Below, piece after piece: positions 21,920 to 33,916 of a DNA stretch of 64,000 nucleotides. The notes beneath the pieces are model-generated. The model had not been told where the DNA came from. It ran no database searches and worked only from the letters and a program-made list of their open reading frames with translations. The stretch's first letter is position 1. The number at the start of each line of letters is the position of its first letter. The stretch lies in assembly GCF_018991925.1 (NCBI RefSeq), contig NW_024737042.1, positions 16,461,102 through 16,525,101 of the forward strand, written 5' to 3'. Position numbers and translations under genes: made by a program. The DNA comes from Homarus americanus (taxonomy: Eukaryota; Arthropoda; Malacostraca; Decapoda; Nephropidae).

Positions 21920-21955
21920 AGCCACCTGCTACTGTACTGTTACTGCTCCCAACTT
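21740..21955 (-). CDS. Clic: Clic coding exon 1 (with 5' UTR part)
   Basis: The exon begins at 21955 after a polypyrimidine run and CAG, so an upstream non-coding exon exists outside what I can identify. Translation starts at the ATG 21917-21919, and 60 codons end with AAG before the donor GTGAGT (21739). It carries the CPFC redox motif. Confidence 0.9.
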
Positions 21956-21959
21956 CTGA

Positions 21960-22424
21960 AAAAAAAAAAAAAAAAAAATAAGTTCAGTATTTTTACCCTT
22001 TGTTTATCATTTAAAATACAATAAATATACTGTACGTGTATATAATTCCTATTAAATAAATTCGTCAATTAGTGCGGATAGGTTAAATTTTTCTTCAGTT
22101 GTGACTTTGACAACTTATTATTTTTTCAATACCATGTAACTCATCCTTGAAATATTATAATTTTCATTTCTTCTTCCCGTTTAGTGAATATGTTGTATAA
22201 TAAAGCCATTTTTCTTGTTAATGCTTTGTTGTTTTCCCTTTTTTAATTTCCTCATTTCACTTCTTTTGTATACAGTACATTGTTCATTTGTCTATGTATC
22301 TACCTTGTTTACGTAACAAAAAATATGATACGGCGGATAATGTTACGAACCCCATTCGGTAAAATTGAAGATTACAGCAACCAAAGAATGTGATACTTTT
22401 TTTTCTGATGGTTTTGATGCGATT
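21960..22424. other. Upstream of Clic exon 1, nothing recognised
   Basis: AT-rich intron or upstream sequence beginning with the long pyrimidine tract (minus strand) of the splice acceptor. No coding exon seen. Confidence 0.4.
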
Positions 22425-22570
22425 GATTCAAATCTGACTTTCGGTTTTATTGGAATCACTCGTTTTGGATTTAAAACAATAATGGGGGGAAAGCGTGGGA
22501 ATTCGGGGTTCTGGGTGGGGGAGAGCCAAAATGAGTGATTTGTGGTAGAGTCAAATTCCAAAATTATCCG
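22425..22570. mobile_element. Inverted-repeat MITE, relative of 4120-4280
   Basis: Left 'gattcaaatctgacttt' and the right part 'atgagtgatttgtggtagag' form an imperfect inverted pair around a G-rich core ('gggaattcggggttctgggt'). The 'gatttgtggtag' block is shared with the element at 4120. Confidence 0.4.
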
Positions 22571-22705
22571 ATTCGCAACAAGATAATATCGGAACACAAT
22601 ACGCAACAGAAATTATTTTATTTACAAAAAAATAGTAAAAATAATAGTTTTATCGATTGCGTGTTCTGAATTCCCGGTACTCTGTGATTGCTAACTTATA
22701 CAATG

Positions 22706-23315
22706 CAGGGGGCCCCCAAAATTCGCAGGGGTAAGGTTCTCAAAATGGCCGCAAATAATGTTTGCGGACTGAGGTGGGGGGGGTTATATTTTTACTTGTG
22801 TTCAAAGAAATGTATATTCCCATTATGTGTTTGCCCTTAGGACAATTATTTTGTTTACCTGTACTATTGTATATATGTCTACACACACACACAAAACACA
22901 TACAAATAAATAATAATTGGAAAATACCCTCACAAATAATCAGAAACAAATTTATTAAACATGTGACGGTATACCCTCAAGTCCTTGCTTTATTAAAAAG
23001 TGCTGTAATAGAGTACGGACTTGAGGGTAGACTGTTGCATTTTTAATAAAATTGTTTCTGATTATTTATGAGAGTATTTTCCCATCATGATTTATTTGTA
23101 TGTGTTTTGTGTGTGTCTACATACACACACATATTTACAATACAGGTAAAGGAAATTACTGTCTCTAGAACCAATGGCTCCTTGTTCCAGCTGTGAAAAT
23201 GCCGGCAACTTTAAAACTACCCACAGACATTCTTGGGTACATCCAGGGTGTCATCCTCGAATAACTGAGAACCGCATAGTAAAAATCCGCAAACTTGGGG
23301 GGGGGGGGCGCCCTG
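22706..23315. mobile_element. Tigger-type MITE containing a long palindrome
   Basis: The left end 'cagggggcccccaaaattcg' and the right end (reverse complement 'cagggcgccccccccccccc' leading to 'gtttgcgg') resemble the 'caggg..ccccc..ttcgcgg' ends of Tigger-derived elements. TA follows the right end (23316-23317); the left flank is TG. A 240-bp fold-back structure occupies the middle. Confidence 0.55.
22877..23120. repeat. Long imperfect palindrome, arms about 108 bp
   Basis: Left arm from 'tgtctacacacacac' to 'ctaccctcaagtcc'-like sequence (about 22877-22984). The right arm is its inverted copy (about 23012-23120, starting 'ggacttgagggtag'). The loop is about 27 bp. Arm identity is high through 'aataatcagaaacaa' and 'aaacacatacaaataaat'. 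The transcript would form a long hairpin. Confidence 0.8.
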
Positions 23316-23482
23316 TATAACCAAACTATACCTTACCTAACCCACTAGATGGGGGCTCTGCCCCCAAACCCATTGTAATAACCCAGAGTCGCGTGGTCAG
23401 CCTGCACGAGAATATAAATAGCCGTTACAGTATTTTTTCCCCTTATTCTGAGCCAGGGTCGGAGTCTGAGTCAGAGACCAGA

Positions 23483-23608
23483 ATGTGTCATGGGTTCCTC
23501 TGTTCTTGCAACGATTGTGGAGGGTACAGGAGGGCAACTTGTTGGAAGAAGGCGTGGTGCAAATTCCCGGTATATTTCTTTATGAAGAGATATCTCGCTA
23601 AATACTGA
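23483..23608 (+). CDS. Hypothetical 41-residue cysteine-rich frame with TATA box upstream
   Basis: ATG at 23483 to TGA at 23606-23608 gives a short basic peptide with six cysteines ('MCHGFLCSCNDCGGYRRATC'). TATAAATA lies at 23413-23420, about 70 bp before the ATG. No known family is recognised, and there is no signal peptide. A frame this short can arise by chance. It is listed only because promoter-like and cysteine-rich features coincide. Confidence 0.15.
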   Translation: MCHGFLCSCNDCGGYRRATCWKKAWCKFPVYFFMKRYLAKY

Positions 23609-25459
23609 GTGAAGTACAGTACACTATATGGGACGATTGCCTGGTCATTTTACCCACTTTTTAACGTTCTTCTACAGGCATTCAATGTCTTGTGTGTATA
23701 TGTCGTGGTCTCCAGGGTCGATGAAGTTCTCAGAATGATTTATCACTCGATGAGTGTAGCCTTTGGCCTTTAGGGTGAGGTAAGCGCCCCAACCGTAACA
23801 CATAATTTGAGTTACAGCGTAGGGGCAACAGGTGCTCTGATTTTATTGTTTTTAAAATTCAATAACTTCCTCATTATTAATTTGCGATGGAAGTGTAATA
23901 TAAGAAAATGATCATAGAAAAAATAGTTCTATCGATTGAGTGTAGTGAATTTCTGGAATTCTGTGATTGCTGTTTACTTCAATATTATCCCCCTTTTGCA
24001 GTTTCCCAGTGTCTACCACTATTACCAGCAGGCAGGTCGTATATAAAGAAGCAATAGATATATCAGAAGTGTTGTCGAATTTCCACTAGCTGTCCTGCCA
24101 GTCTCCGGTGATTTCCCAACGATCAGTATCAGTGTACAGACAAAACAACTGCCAGGTAGATTTCTACCAGGTCACAGAAACACACTTGTGAACTGTAGTC
24201 TTCTTTGATAACCATTAAATCTTCACAAAACTGTTCACAGGGTATGTCTTCATAACTGGGCTTCTCACTTCGAATATATACAGTCAGCACACTACCAGTG
24301 TACAATTCCTTAGTCTTTTCACTTTACAGTATATCGCTCACAACAATTCCACAATGCTTGAATGCCAAATATCTTGAGCTGTCACTATACTTGTACATCA
24401 CTCCTTCCTAGGCAGCTCTATGTGCTTATATGCCTCTTTTTCAGATGTCTAGAGCATTCTATTGCCATCTAGGCGTAGCAGGTCAGAACGAGATACGCCC
24501 AGAAAGCTCTAGAATGATCAAGGCTTACAATACACAAGTAAATCATAGCAAAGGTGATGCAATACATTCTAGAAAATTTTACATCAATATATACAAGAAA
24601 ATCTCCCAAAACTTGCCAAAATAACTGCTGCTTGGAATAGAAAATAATCAAAACACCTAGTTCACAAAAATTATAATACCCCTGTACTAAATTATGCCTC
24701 GGCATAACAATATATTGTATGAATTACTTTGTACTGATTAATAACTTGTGTGGTCTGATTATTGATCTCACAAAGTCCATAAACAGTAAGATAATTTTTT
24801 TCTCTTTTGTCTTATCAGTGTTACCATTAAGGAACCAGACCCAGACCTTTAAGTTGTATGGTGGTGTTATCAACTGATCACAAGGGCCGATAGCGGTACA
24901 ACAGAGCAGTTTCTCGAGTAATTCATCGCCTTTAAATTTTTTACTTGTTTGTAGAAAGTGTCAGGTGTGGTCGATTAATCTTTTTCTTGAGTGTGTGTGT
25001 GTCAACTGATAACCACACTGCCACACATCTTGACAACTAAGATGCTATAACTGTTTTATAAATTTTATCATTGTTACTTCTTTCACCTGCTAGTGTTGTA
25101 AATTTCGATGTGTTATGTGTGGAAATAAAACATTTTGTAGTACGTGTATACTGTCAGCCCTTGTATTGGAAGGTCCTGCAGGTATTGTCAACAGCCCAGC
25201 AGGTTAAGTCAATGATAATGACGTCATACATACAGGCCCCACATACACACAGGCCCCACATACACACATTGACTGTAAGCTTGAGGGGCCGCTGTCGGGC
25301 CACACTCATCACGATATGGTTTTTTCAGCTTCTATATATATGCACAGGAGATGTGTTAGAAGTGGATCATTACATCAGTTTTTGGAGTCGTGAAAACTGT
25401 TTGTGTTTTATATACAGTACTGTATAGTGCCAACAAAACTAGCCTTTGATGTGTTTTAC
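23609..25459. other. Intergenic DNA, nothing recognised
   Basis: About 1.85 kb of unique-looking AT-rich DNA. A 12-bp 'ctagagcattct' near 24451 is inverted near 24510 ('agctctagaatg'), perhaps ends of a short element. No exon or RNA found. Confidence 0.4.
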
Positions 25460-25478
25460 AGACACACACACACACACA

Positions 25479-25536
<58 letters not shown>

Positions 25537-25592
25537 CACTCACTCACTCACTCACTCACTCACTCACTCACTCACTCACTCACTCACTCACT
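25460..25592. repeat. (CA)n followed by (CTCA)n microsatellite
   Basis: About 36 CA units pass into about 14 CTCA units. Confidence 0.95.
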
Positions 25593-26423
25593 TACTTTTC
25601 TCGTTATGTATACTTCACCCTCCTGTACAAGCGACCTTATTCATAGACAACACCGGTGGCAGGTTTGAGTCAAGGATTCTGGTTTGGGTGCTTGCCCTTT
25701 CCCTGCCCCTCACCTCCTAAGGGGCATCTATAGTTTTCCTCCTCCTCCTACCTTCCTCAAGTAGCATAAAATCCCGAGAATGGTGAGAGTATGAGGCGGC
25801 ATGTATATGCTGCTTGTGAACGTCCTTGAAATATTGCGTTTGTGTATCAAGTAAACGACGGGGATGGTGGAAACTCGTGCAATTGGTTGTACTGTACAGT
25901 GTATACATGTATTGTCCCTCCCCAGTCGTTGCTACACTTCCACCACTGGGATCAGGAAAAGGGAGAGCCAAGATGTGTGGTTGCAGCCTGCCTCACCACA
26001 TAGATCAACTCACGCTCAGCCATCATCCAGCTCTCATACCTCTCGTCATCATCAAAACCCCTCTTCCCCTAAAAGTTCTATGGCGATGGACGAGTGGCGA
26101 CGGGGACAGGCAGAGATGACTGTCGGGAGTCTCTAGTCACAACTCTGCACTTGGGTAGCACAGATAAGATGGTCGTTTATGAACTGGGATCTAGGCAGCA
26201 GTGCAATCCGGTCACGGTCATGTCTGTGCGACCGAGCAGCCCTTTCGAGGAGCCACTCTGCTCATCCCACATGGGAAGGGGGCTAGAAAAGGTGCCCTAA
26301 ACATAGCCTGCCTAAAAAAAAAAAACCTGACTGGGCAACCGCACCCATTAAGGTCATCCTTATGCAGTCGAAAACACAATCAAAATCACAGATCCAAACA
26401 AAAACAAATTATACAACCTCCTA

Positions 26424-27659
26424 TGGTTGCTGCATGGAATGTCAGGACCCTTCGGGATACTGGCACAAATGAGCATCCTAAAAGAAGAACCGAACTTGTG
26501 GCAAAAGAGCTGGGTGGGTATAACATTGACAAAGCCATTAGTGAGTCCCGGCTCCCAGACAAGGGTCAACTCACAGAACGGTGGTCTGGCTTTGCCATCC
26601 GCCAAAGCATCCTACACAGGCTAACTGAAATGCCTATTGGGATCAACGAGCGCTTCATTACGCTCCGAGTCCCACTGAATCACTCACGTCATGCCATTTT
26701 CATCAGTGCGTACGCCCCAACACTGGATGCAGAGGACGACATAAAGGAGGCCTTTTACGCCGACCATGACAGTGCTAACCTCTATCCCCAGAGAAGATAA
26801 GGTTGTGCTCCTCGGTGACTTCAATGCCAGAGTTGGCAGAGATGCTCACATTTGGCAGGGAACAATAGGGAAAAATGGACTAGGCAAGTGTAATCCCAAC
26901 GGCCTACTCCTCCTCAGCAAGTGTGCTGCACACCTCACTATCACCAATAGCTTGTTTAGGCAGGCTGACAAGTTCAAGGGTTCGTGGCAACACCCACGAT
27001 CCAAACACTGGCATCTCATTGACTACATCATTGTCAAAGGAAGTGATCGCCGAGATGTCCTCATCACCCGTGCCATGTGTGGCTCAGACCACTGCGACAC
27101 TGATCATCGGTGTGTCAGGGCCAGGCTCTCACTTCACGTCGCCCCAAAATGGCGAAGGCAGCAAGCCTCCAGAAGAAGCTTTAACACTAAGCGGCTAGAG
27201 GATCCAGTGGTAGCACATGCTTTCAGAGAGCAGCTCGAGCGTGGGCTGATAAACACCCCAACAACAAACAACTTAAATCCCAGTGCCGAATGGGATATTC
27301 TCAACACTGTCATGACAAAAACCTGCAGAGAGACCCTCGGCCAGATCGAAAGAATACACCAGGACTGGTTTGATGAAAATGATCCGGCAATCAATGTACT
27401 CATCAATGATAAACATGCTGCTTTAACTGACTGGCAGAACAACCCTCAGTCTCGGACCAAAGCCGATACCTTCCACAAGAAGAAAGCTGTGGCCCAGCGG
27501 GAACTTCACAATCCCACTAAAACATTGTATGGACCAATCACTCGTGGCGCAGCCCCCCTTTGCTCATCCGACGGTAACGCCATAATTAAAAACAATGAAG
27601 TCCTCCTTCAGCTCTGGAAAAAGCACCATCATTCACTGCTCAACCAAACACTGATGTAG
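26424..27659 (+). pseudogene. LINE APE-type endonuclease domain (frameshifted)
   Basis: The first frame begins 'MVAAWNVRTLRDTGTNEHPK', the start of the endonuclease, and runs to about 26800 ('FISAYAPTLDAEDD'). After a frameshift the second frame (26766-27659) has the metal-binding 'VVLLGDFNARVGRD' and the catalytic 'CGSDHCDTDHRCVRARL' motifs plus 'HQDWFDENDP'. Relative to the second copy at 59.9 kb, about 20 codons are missing after 'LTERW' (the 'YTFFWKGKA' region). The enzyme would nick target DNA to prime reverse transcription; this copy is non-functional. Confidence 0.85.
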
Positions 27660-29400
27660 ATGTCCTGACTACCCGGCAGTTCCCTCAGCATCCAAAGCTG
27701 ACCCACCTCAGCTATCCTCTATCCCTGGATGAGGTAGCTACTGCCATCAAACATGAAAAATAACAAAGCCTCAGGGCCTAATGGAATACCAGCCGAGGTG
27801 TAAAAAGCAGGAGGACCTCTACTTACCAGCTGTCTCCACTCTTTCCTGGAGAATATATGGGAAAAGGAGGAAATTCCTCCCAAGTTCTTAAAGACGCCTC
27901 CATCGTCAATATTTATAAGAACAAGGGAGACCGGTCAGACTGTGGCAACTACCATGGGATCTCGTTGCTGTCCGTATCTGGCAAGATTATTGCGTGAGTC
28001 CTCCTAAGCAGACTTCTTCCCGAGAGGGAAAACTTCCTCCCAGAATCACAAGTGGCTTTAGACCATCACATGGCACCACTGACAGGATCTTTGTTGCCTG
28101 CCAGATACAGGAAAAGTGCAGAGAACAGCTTCGTGACCTGTACATGGCTTTCATCAACCTATCCAAGGCCTTCGACTCGGTCAACAGGGAAACCCTCTGG
28201 TGGACCCTCAGCCGTTTTGGCTGCCCCCCCAAATTCATCGCCATTGTGAGGCCAGCCCACGATGGCATGAACGGCAGTGTCCTGCACAGTGGCACTCGGT
28301 CTGAGTTCTTCCCCAGCCAAACAGGGGTTAAACAAGGCTGTCTACAGGCACCAACTCTCTTTCCATTTTTTGGGTTGCCTTCCTTACTCGTGCCAGTGCC
28401 AATTTAACCGGCAGGGTGGACATCGAGTACCAGATGAAGAGTCTTTTCAACATAAGACGATTTCAGGCAGGAACAAAGGTGTCAGCAGATTCTATTACTG
28501 AACTTCAGTATGCAGACGACCTCACCCTTGTTGCTCACACTGAATGTGACCTACAGGAGATCCTGAACACCTACGCAGATTCGTACGCACACTTCGGCCT
28601 CGAGGTGAATGTAGGTAAGACTCGGATTCTCTTACTACCTGCCCCTGGTTCAGACACACCTCCATCATCCATCCAGTTTAACGGTATTACCCTCTCTATT
28701 GTTACCCACTTTCAGTATCTTGGCTTCCACCTGTCCATAACTGTGGACGTCGATGAAGAGATTCAGCATCGGATCAGATGTGCATCTCAGGCCTTTGGCA
28801 GACTCCGAAACCTTGCCTTCAGCTCTAGGGAGCTGAAGTTATCTACAAAGGTACATTTATATCGAGCAGTGGTCCCCCCCACCCTTCTATATGGCAGTGA
28901 GACATGGTTCACATACAGGAGGCACCTCAAGGCACTTGGAAACTTTTACCAACGTGGTCTACCAGCCATCCTTCGAGTTCACTGGGAAGACAAGAGAACA
29001 AATGCCAGTATTCTTGCTGACACCAACTGTAGGAGCATCGAGGCTACCATTATCCATGAGCAACTATGCTGTACTGGCCATGTTACCCTCATGGACGACA
29101 TTAGACTGCCAAAGCAGCTACTTTACAGTCACCTTACGAATAGTAATGTGATGCCGGCGGGCAACTGAAAGGGTATAAGGATAGTCTTAAGACAGACCTG
29201 AAAAAGTGCCAAATCGACCCCCTCACCTGTGAGACGACTACTCCACATCGTAACGTTTGGAGGAGCACCACACGAGAAGGTGTCAATACTTTCGAGTTAA
29301 CCCGACTGCAAACCCGAAGCAGACAAGCGCCAACGCCGGAAAGACGACGCCACCCCTCCCGCACTCGATGTAGCCCTTCACATGTGCAACATCTGTGAAC
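27660..29400 (+). pseudogene. LINE reverse transcriptase and C-terminal region (multiply broken)
   Basis: Across several frames: 'LPESQ' region near 28040, 'MAFINLSKAFDSVNRETLWW' (the motif with the first catalytic aspartate, normally DL.KAFD, here NLSKAFD), 'GVKQGC' near 28325, 'LQYADDLTLVAHTE' (the YADD box) at about 28507 and 'LEVNVGKTRILLLPAP'. The tail 'LYGSETWFTYRRHLKALGNF' and 'YKDSLKTDLKKCQIDP' is typical of the family. At least four frameshifts or stops are present between 27660 and 28420. Confidence 0.85.
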
Positions 29401-29559
29401 AACTCTGCCGGTCCTGTATTGGCGCCTCTAGTCACCTCAAAACTCACCAATGAAGGTGACATCCCTAATAACTCGTATCATTGTTTCGTAGCTGGATGAT
29501 CGGCATACTCGATTCCGAGTGACAGCAAAGTAGTAGTAGTAGTTGTGTGTGTGTGTGTC

Positions 29560-30469
29560 GTTATAAGCTGGTAGTCAACGGAAATCGCAATCTATTCATC
29601 AGTCAGTCATCCATTTCAATTCAACTGTCGTAAGCCATTTTTAGTGTTTTTACGCCGTTATAATTCTAAAAATGATGCCAGGGGGGCAGGTAAGCCCATC
29701 CTCAAAAAACAGGCTGTTGCAATTTTTGTCTTGGTTTCTACTCTACAGCACATTGACAGACTGTGTGATGGAGGGGAGTGATTGAACGTTAATGCACACA
29801 CTGACACGATGAACCGCATTAAGCTATACATACATACAGTACACGAAGCACAGAAAAAAATATTTTTGCACCACATTTAGTTTATCATGGCGGAGGACTG
29901 TTTTTGTGGTACAGTCTGTCAACTATTAACATCCTCGATATCTCAAACATTACTGGAGCTTGCTGTTACTACATTTTCCCAGAATACTCCTTGTACGGTT
30001 TTCCAGTAATCCTTTTATACGTTATTAACTTTTACCATCCCAAATTGACGTCAAGGACTTGTTATTATGTTCTGTGATATTAGACAACATTAATTTGCTT
30101 AGGTTTGGATGGGCTAGGCTAGGTTTGGTTTATATTAACTATGTATGAGTTTAATTCATACATAATAAAATCGTCTCACGCTTGATTTTGTATCTATGCA
30201 TGTAGGCCTACTCTAGGTATTTATACCTATGAACTGTATTGATGATATTTTGCTGGCCTTCAAGTCTTTTAGTCCTCAATATTTTGTCATTACCTCGTAC
30301 CAAAACCTCGTGTCATTTGCTTCTATAATAATAATCTGCTTCTACAATATCCTTCTCTCAAGTATCTTCGTCCCCCTTTGTATTAGCGGGGTTTTGTTAG
30401 TAACTTGTGTGATGATAATTGACTTCTTGTCCAACGATATGTGTCCAGGTATCGTACCAGAAATAGCTT
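29560..30469. other. Intergenic DNA, nothing recognised
   Basis: Unique-looking AT-rich DNA. A frame at 30229-30477 is hydrophobic but has no recognisable motif. Confidence 0.4.
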
Positions 30470-30690
<221 letters not shown>

Positions 30691-30699
30691 ACTGAATCA

Positions 30700-31239
30700 T
30701 AATGAGTTGTCGAAAGTGAAAAGTGCCAACTAGACGACCTCCTTGTGGAAAAAAAAATTGTCTAAGAGATTACAGTGTGCAGTACATTAAGAACCTTTTT
30801 TTTCACAAAGAGAAAAATTGGTCCAAAACAGACTGCTGCGCAGGGAGGAGTGAGGTGCAGGAGAGGATGAAGGGCGGCTTGGGTGTGTGTTGTGTGGACG
30901 GTGGTGGTGGTGAAACATTATCCAGTGGCGTCACGAGTCAAGGAGTAGCTGGAACGTTGTCCTTTCCCTGCCCTCACTCACCCACAGTGGGGTAGGTGGG
31001 GCACCCACCCCACTCGCACCCCACACCCTCAACCATCCCGCCCACATGTTACTAACACTAAGCCCTGGAACGCCGACGGTCACCCTCGCCCCCGTCCACC
31101 CACGGCGCCTGTCCTCTACCATTCCCCACCTCCCACCCACACTCGTCACCTCCACCCATTGTGCGTGCGTGCGTGATGAGGGTGTCCGTGGCTCCACCCG
31201 ACCACCATGCATTTTACTCAAATTCGGAATTACCCACGT
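30700..31239. other. C-rich intergenic DNA, nothing recognised
   Basis: Locally GC-rich (30840-31200) with 'caccca' runs. No exon with plausible splice sites was identified. Confidence 0.35.
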
Positions 31240-31400
31240 AATAATAATAATTAATGGTTTATTTACGAATGCAGAAGTCATCAGCTGAAAATATACAAAA
31301 GACTTAGTTTTTGTTATATACAAAAGGGAAATAAAATAGTGATCAAACGTTATTTGCGAGTTATTGATTTTTACAATGGTTGGGAAGGCGCCGTTGTTTA
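31240..31400 (-). pseudogene. LINE 3' end fragment, same family as 37340-38120
   Basis: On the minus strand, about 31400-31355 encodes 'FPTIVKINNS', matching the C-terminus 'VPTIVKIINNS' of the LINE fragment at 37.5 kb. It is followed by a similar 3' UTR ('tatacaaaa', 'ggtttattta'). Strong 5' truncation. Confidence 0.65.
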
Positions 31401-32404
31401 GCGAGGTGTGTGTGTGTGACCCCTAATTCATTACGAGAACGACAGTCTTGACATAATGCTACGTCGACAATATCTGACTGAAAGAAAATTTCCCTCCCTC
31501 CCCAGACTTATGGACTGAATAAATTCACTCAAAGGGCTAAGAAATTTTGTTTTTGGGCGGGTGACTAAGCTATTATTATCATGAAAGAAATGATTCGTTT
31601 TAAATTATCTTTTTGTCATTAACTTGGGTTGGTTTTGGAGTGAGTCAGCAGTTCCTATTTTCTCTGATACGTAATAAAAGTGTCGTTAATTTACGGCTAT
31701 TGTGAGCACCATTTAGGTTTTCTGTACCATTTTTTCACAATCTTTATATAATATTTAAGCGACTTTGTAATACTGGATAATATATTTTATAAATTAATAA
31801 AGAAAGAAAAGACCGATTGTTGGTTTGTGGAGAAAATAATGATAAATTAATATACTGTACTGTACTGTGCACGGTCTAACAATTTTAATTATTCAACGCT
31901 TTTTCTTGACTTCAGTTCTGTTTCCAACGCCTCCTGATGTCACTTACACGATGTCACTTCTTTCGGCGTCTTATATACACCACTTTTTTCAACGCTCCAC
32001 TTAAACCATGATTTACACGCCACTTTTCAACGTTCTATTTACACCATGATTTACAGGACGTCACTTAACAGCGCTCCATTTCATGGTTTACATGACGTCA
32101 CTTCAAGGCTTCATTTACACGCACAGAGTAGAGTTGATAAATTCAATGGCATTCGTATTTTTGCACTGCTCGCTGGACACTGCCAGGGAGGATGGCACTG
32201 TCACAATATCAACACTGGAGGAGCACTGTGGCGTGGAGAAGTCACTGTAATGGTTGAAGCCTCTGTTTCATTCACTGCCGGGGTATGGGGCACTTCACCG
32301 TAACAGAAAGGAGGGCACTGTTACCTAAGGGTAAGTCGTCACTTTTACAGGCGAGGCAATGCCAGAAAACTGGCACTGTCACTGCAAGAGTAGAGCCTGC
32401 TACT
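31401..32404. other. Intergenic DNA with degenerate tandem repeats at 31930-32115
   Basis: A loose repeat of 'caacgctccatttacaccatgatttacacgacgtcact' type occurs about five times between 31930 and 32115. The remainder is unique and AT-rich, with no gene. Confidence 0.45.
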
Positions 32405-32700
32405 GGTAAAGTAAAGAACGTGTCACTGCTAGTGTGTGTGTGTGGAACATATCACTGCTAGTGTGTGGAACATATCACTGCTAGTGTGTGTAACATGTCA
32501 CTGCTAGTGTGTGTAGAACATGTCACTGCTAGTGTGTGGAGCGTGTCACTACTAGTGTGTGTGGAACATGTCACTGCTAGTGTGTGTGTGGAACATGTCA
32601 CTGCTAGTGTGTGTGTGTGGAACGTGTCACTGCAAGTGTGTGGAACGTGTCACTGCAAGTGTGTGGAGCGTGTCACTGCTAGTGTGTGGAACATGTCACT
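32405..32700. repeat. Minisatellite, unit about 21-29 bp
   Basis: Repeats of 'gtgtggaacatgtcactgct' separated by variable (GT)n, about 11 copies. Unit length varies because the internal GT run varies. Confidence 0.85.
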
Positions 32701-32719
32701 CACGAGGTGGATATGAGAG

Positions 32720-33635
32720 CCGTTCAGTCCCAGGGTATGGAGCGTTTCACTGCCAGGACGTGGAGCATATCACTGAGTGCCAGGGAGGGAGGATGGAGAG
32801 AGAGCCACCGTATAGGTAGCCAGGAGTGTCACATCTGGCAGCGGGCGCTCGTGGCACGGGGGGCGGTGCCATCCCCTCCCTCCTCGCCAACATACCTCCT
32901 AGAACCTCCATGACGACTCTGGCGTCTCCCTGCCTCACGCACGATGCTCCACCACCTCCAAGACTCCATCATACTCCAGCACCCAAGATATCAACGAAGA
33001 AGAAACACGATTAAAAAAAGACTACGGAAAAAAAAAGATCATCCGTAGATAATAGGCCAAGTTTTTAGTGTAAATGAGAAGAACTTTTCCCACGTGTTAT
33101 TCTTTTTGTGTCTTTCTCATACGCTAATAGGAATGACTTAGACTAAAACATAGGCAGTGCTTCACTAACTTTATACCCATGGTACATCTCAAGTGGTTAT
33201 TAACTCCTTACATATTTTGTTCGAGGAGTGTGTTGAATCAGTGTTTTTGGCACCGGTGCCAGGAAGAGGAGCGGGACGAGGGGTGGCACTGGCAGGGAGG
33301 GGTAAGGGGTAGTGGGGAATGTCTATGTCCCTGGGTAACCATTTCCGTCTCGGCTAGGCTAAGGTTCTTGCCCACCTCCACCTTACCCTCGCCACACCAC
33401 CTCATCAGATCACCTCATCACACCCACCACCACAAAAGGGTAATTAATGTACAGTGTATACATTAATATCAACTTGCTATATTCATATTATCACATTTTA
33501 TGTTGTTTTATTGTCTCAATGTTTATGATTACATATTAATGAATGGCCACAGGCACTGGCTTCTTGGATCACCTGAAGAATACCCCCCAGTTATTTCACC
33601 TGATTAGTAAACACCCCAACGCTACCTGTGGGGGT
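32720..33635. other. Intergenic DNA, nothing recognised
   Basis: Mixed sequence with a GC-rich patch (32830-32990, 33240-33440). Short frames exist but none shows a known motif. Confidence 0.35.
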
Positions 33636-33770
33636 GAGGCTAGGTTTGGTTAGATTAGATTAGGTTAAAGTTTGGGTATGTTAGGTTAGGGTAGCTTAGA
33701 TTTAGGGTATGGTAGGTTAAGTTATGTAGGGTAGTTAATCTTAAGGTGAAATAAGCTAAGAGGGGCTAAT
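33636..33770. repeat. Degenerate TTAGG-like repeat
   Basis: Irregular 'ttaggttaggg', 'gattaggttaaag' and 'ggtaggttaag' steps resembling decayed TTAGG telomere-type units. Confidence 0.55.
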
Positions 33771-33916
33771 CTCATTTATTTCCCCGCACTACTACAGGTA
33801 CCACCTCTCACTATTGTCTACACACGTTAATTACAACCGCTATTTCAACAAAACTCATTAGACTATTTATGTATTGTTCTCATATTTATATTTACGTTAT
33901 CCACTAATGAACACCG

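Larger units (their letters stand above)
25912..29545 (+). mobile_element. Decayed endonuclease/RT LINE, 5'-truncated or near its 5' end
   Basis: From 25912 the sequence matches the second copy at 59326 onward ('cccagtcgttg', 'gggatcagg'). It continues through an APE-type endonuclease, a reverse transcriptase and a C-terminal tail to a 3' end with (AGT)n near 29531-29543. The protein type is the one often annotated as 'craniofacial development protein 2-like' in animal genomes, which is really a LINE. Several frameshifts and stops are present. Confidence 0.85.

Noticed and set aside
25912..29545. Host gene resembling 'craniofacial development protein 2'
   Set aside because: That label is commonly given to LINE endonuclease sequences. 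Here it is joined to reverse transcriptase motifs and is multiply frameshifted.
31046..31323. 130-codon minus-strand frame in GC-rich DNA
   Set aside because: No domain, no splice sites that extend it, and its distal part overlaps the LINE 3' fragment.
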